From Entrophospora sp. SA101 (lineage: Eukaryota; Glomeromycota; Glomeromycetes; Entrophosporales; Entrophosporaceae), in NCBI GenBank assembly GCA_958430865.1, contig CAUDNR010002201.1, positions 27,870-89,984 on the forward strand: a DNA stretch of 62,115 nt, given 5' to 3'. Below, in pieces: positions 61,801 to 62,115 of this stretch. The position numbers and the translations under genes are program-made. The notes below the pieces were generated by a model, which was given only the letters and a program-made list of their open reading frames with translations, made no database searches and was not told where the DNA came from. Numbering within the stretch: the stretch's first letter is position 1; each line of letters opens with the position of its first letter.

Positions 61801-62115
61801 TCGATCAACTGACCTTCATCATTTCTATTACTTTTTCAGCTTCATCTGGTTGTTTAGATATTGCCTAATAATAAATAATATCAATCAACAATAATTTTAT
61901 AAGCCAATCTTTTTTTATCTATATATTGTTGTGCTAATTAATGAAAACTTACGCAAGCATACAATAATTTGTTAAATGCAAAAATATCATTCTGTTGTTG
62001 ACTTGAAGAGGCAATTGTGATCGAACAATGTTTTAAACTATCTTGTATCAGCGGAAGCCTAGGTAAAACTGGATTATTGTTGATTCTTTTGATTAACAAT
62101 TTATGTGTTACTGCA
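58884..62115 (-). CDS. Pentatricopeptide-repeat (PPR) protein, 5' end outside window
   Basis: PPR proteins bind organelle RNA; this is probably a mitochondrial RNA-processing factor. Exons in the window (minus): 61953-62115, 61814-61864, 61615-61723, 61401-61525, 61159-61299, 60656-60767, 60423-60573, 59192-60316, 58884-59115; at least 735 aa. PPR motifs: PTLHTYEHLLNLYANVGDL, PTLHSYANLTKAYASNKKT, VIYSILIKCCADTGDYNRA, DKVTYSLMIHICAK, TNITYNSLIHACSRRKD, PDLITYNTLIYACAINGDLE. Two introns are unusual: 61526-61614 has a GC donor (GCAG|GCAAAC), and 60574-60655 is an AT-AC intron of U12 type. The 59192-60316 exon has about 85 residues of Asn/Ser/Asp low complexity between the last PPR and the C-terminal helical part (GWMFLILLSGCYRHKQLEKA). 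The C-terminus is basic (HPKKKKPLPKLQSKNVQ). Resemblance to the fungal Ccm1-type group is possible but not established. Confidence 0.88.
60574..60655 (-). other. AT-AC intron with U12-type signals
   Basis: On the minus strand the intron starts ATATCCTTCT directly after exon ...AGAAAAG and ends TTATTATAC before ATTACTATTATAAAG. A branch-point-like CTTAAT lies about 21 nt before the AC. Exon phases fit: a leading G joins AT to give GAT (Asp), producing HACSRRKDYYYKVFELLEEM, and the two TYN(S/T)LI(H/Y)AC segments become 36 residues apart, close to the 35-residue PPR period. No GT donor preserves this. An AG at the following TATAAAG would also be in phase but gives a repeat three residues short. 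Confidence 0.72.

Overview
The window looks like nuclear DNA of an early-diverging fungus, most likely an arbuscular mycorrhizal fungus (Glomeromycotina, Rhizophagus-like). This is an inference from style: very AT-rich DNA, many short introns, Asn/Ser-rich low-complexity coding stretches, families expanded in such genomes (F-box, BTB-TLDc, Sel1/Kelch-like surface proteins, AIG1-type GTPases), and abundant decayed Tc1/mariner elements and short inverted-repeat elements. No rRNA, tRNA, CRISPR array or bacterial-type operon was recognised.

Layout. 0-3 kb: a small inverted-repeat element, then a 12-exon polynucleotide kinase/3'-phosphatase gene (PNKP). 3.6-5.3 kb: a frameshifted, transposon-truncated copy of a kelch-repeat gene whose intact sister lies at 46.3-48.3 kb. 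5.3-8.4 kb: decayed sequence. 8.5-9.2 kb: a small three-exon gene for a stathmin-like coiled-coil protein. 10.2-11.6 kb: an F-box protein. 11.6-16.5 kb: transposon debris, unknown gene remnants and a probably broken Tctex-type dynein light chain. 16.8-18.3 kb: a 7-exon heterotrimeric G-protein alpha subunit. 19.9-21.6 kb: a broken AIG1-like GTPase and another broken gene. 23.6-25.4 kb: a BTB-BACK-TLDc protein. 29.1-31.6 kb: mitofusin Fzo1 (minus), divergent from an NAD-type malic enzyme (33.1-36.0 kb, plus). 37.5-42.5 kb: a 14-exon Urb2/Npa2-type ribosome-biogenesis protein. 42.5-46.3 kb: inverted-repeat elements, one of them inserted in a Tc1 transposase fragment. 46.3-48.3 kb: intact kelch membrane protein. 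51.5-54.3 kb: SelO pseudokinase AMPylator, 9 exons. 58.9-62.1 kb: a pentatricopeptide-repeat (PPR) protein cut by the window end.

The genes are independent transcription units. Several products (Fzo1, malic enzyme, SelO, the PPR protein) are expected to act in mitochondria. The observation I rate highest is an AT-AC, U12-type intron in the PPR gene: donor ATATCCTT, a CTTAAT branch-point core and an AC acceptor, with the reading frame and PPR periodicity restored exactly on removal. Next are the fungal stathmin-like protein and a set of GC-AG introns, one of which joins the terminal Cys-Ser-Ser tail of SelO as a 36-bp micro-exon. All exon coordinates below were derived by hand from frame and splice-site consistency, so each multi-exon total is a multiple of three, but no transcript evidence was available.
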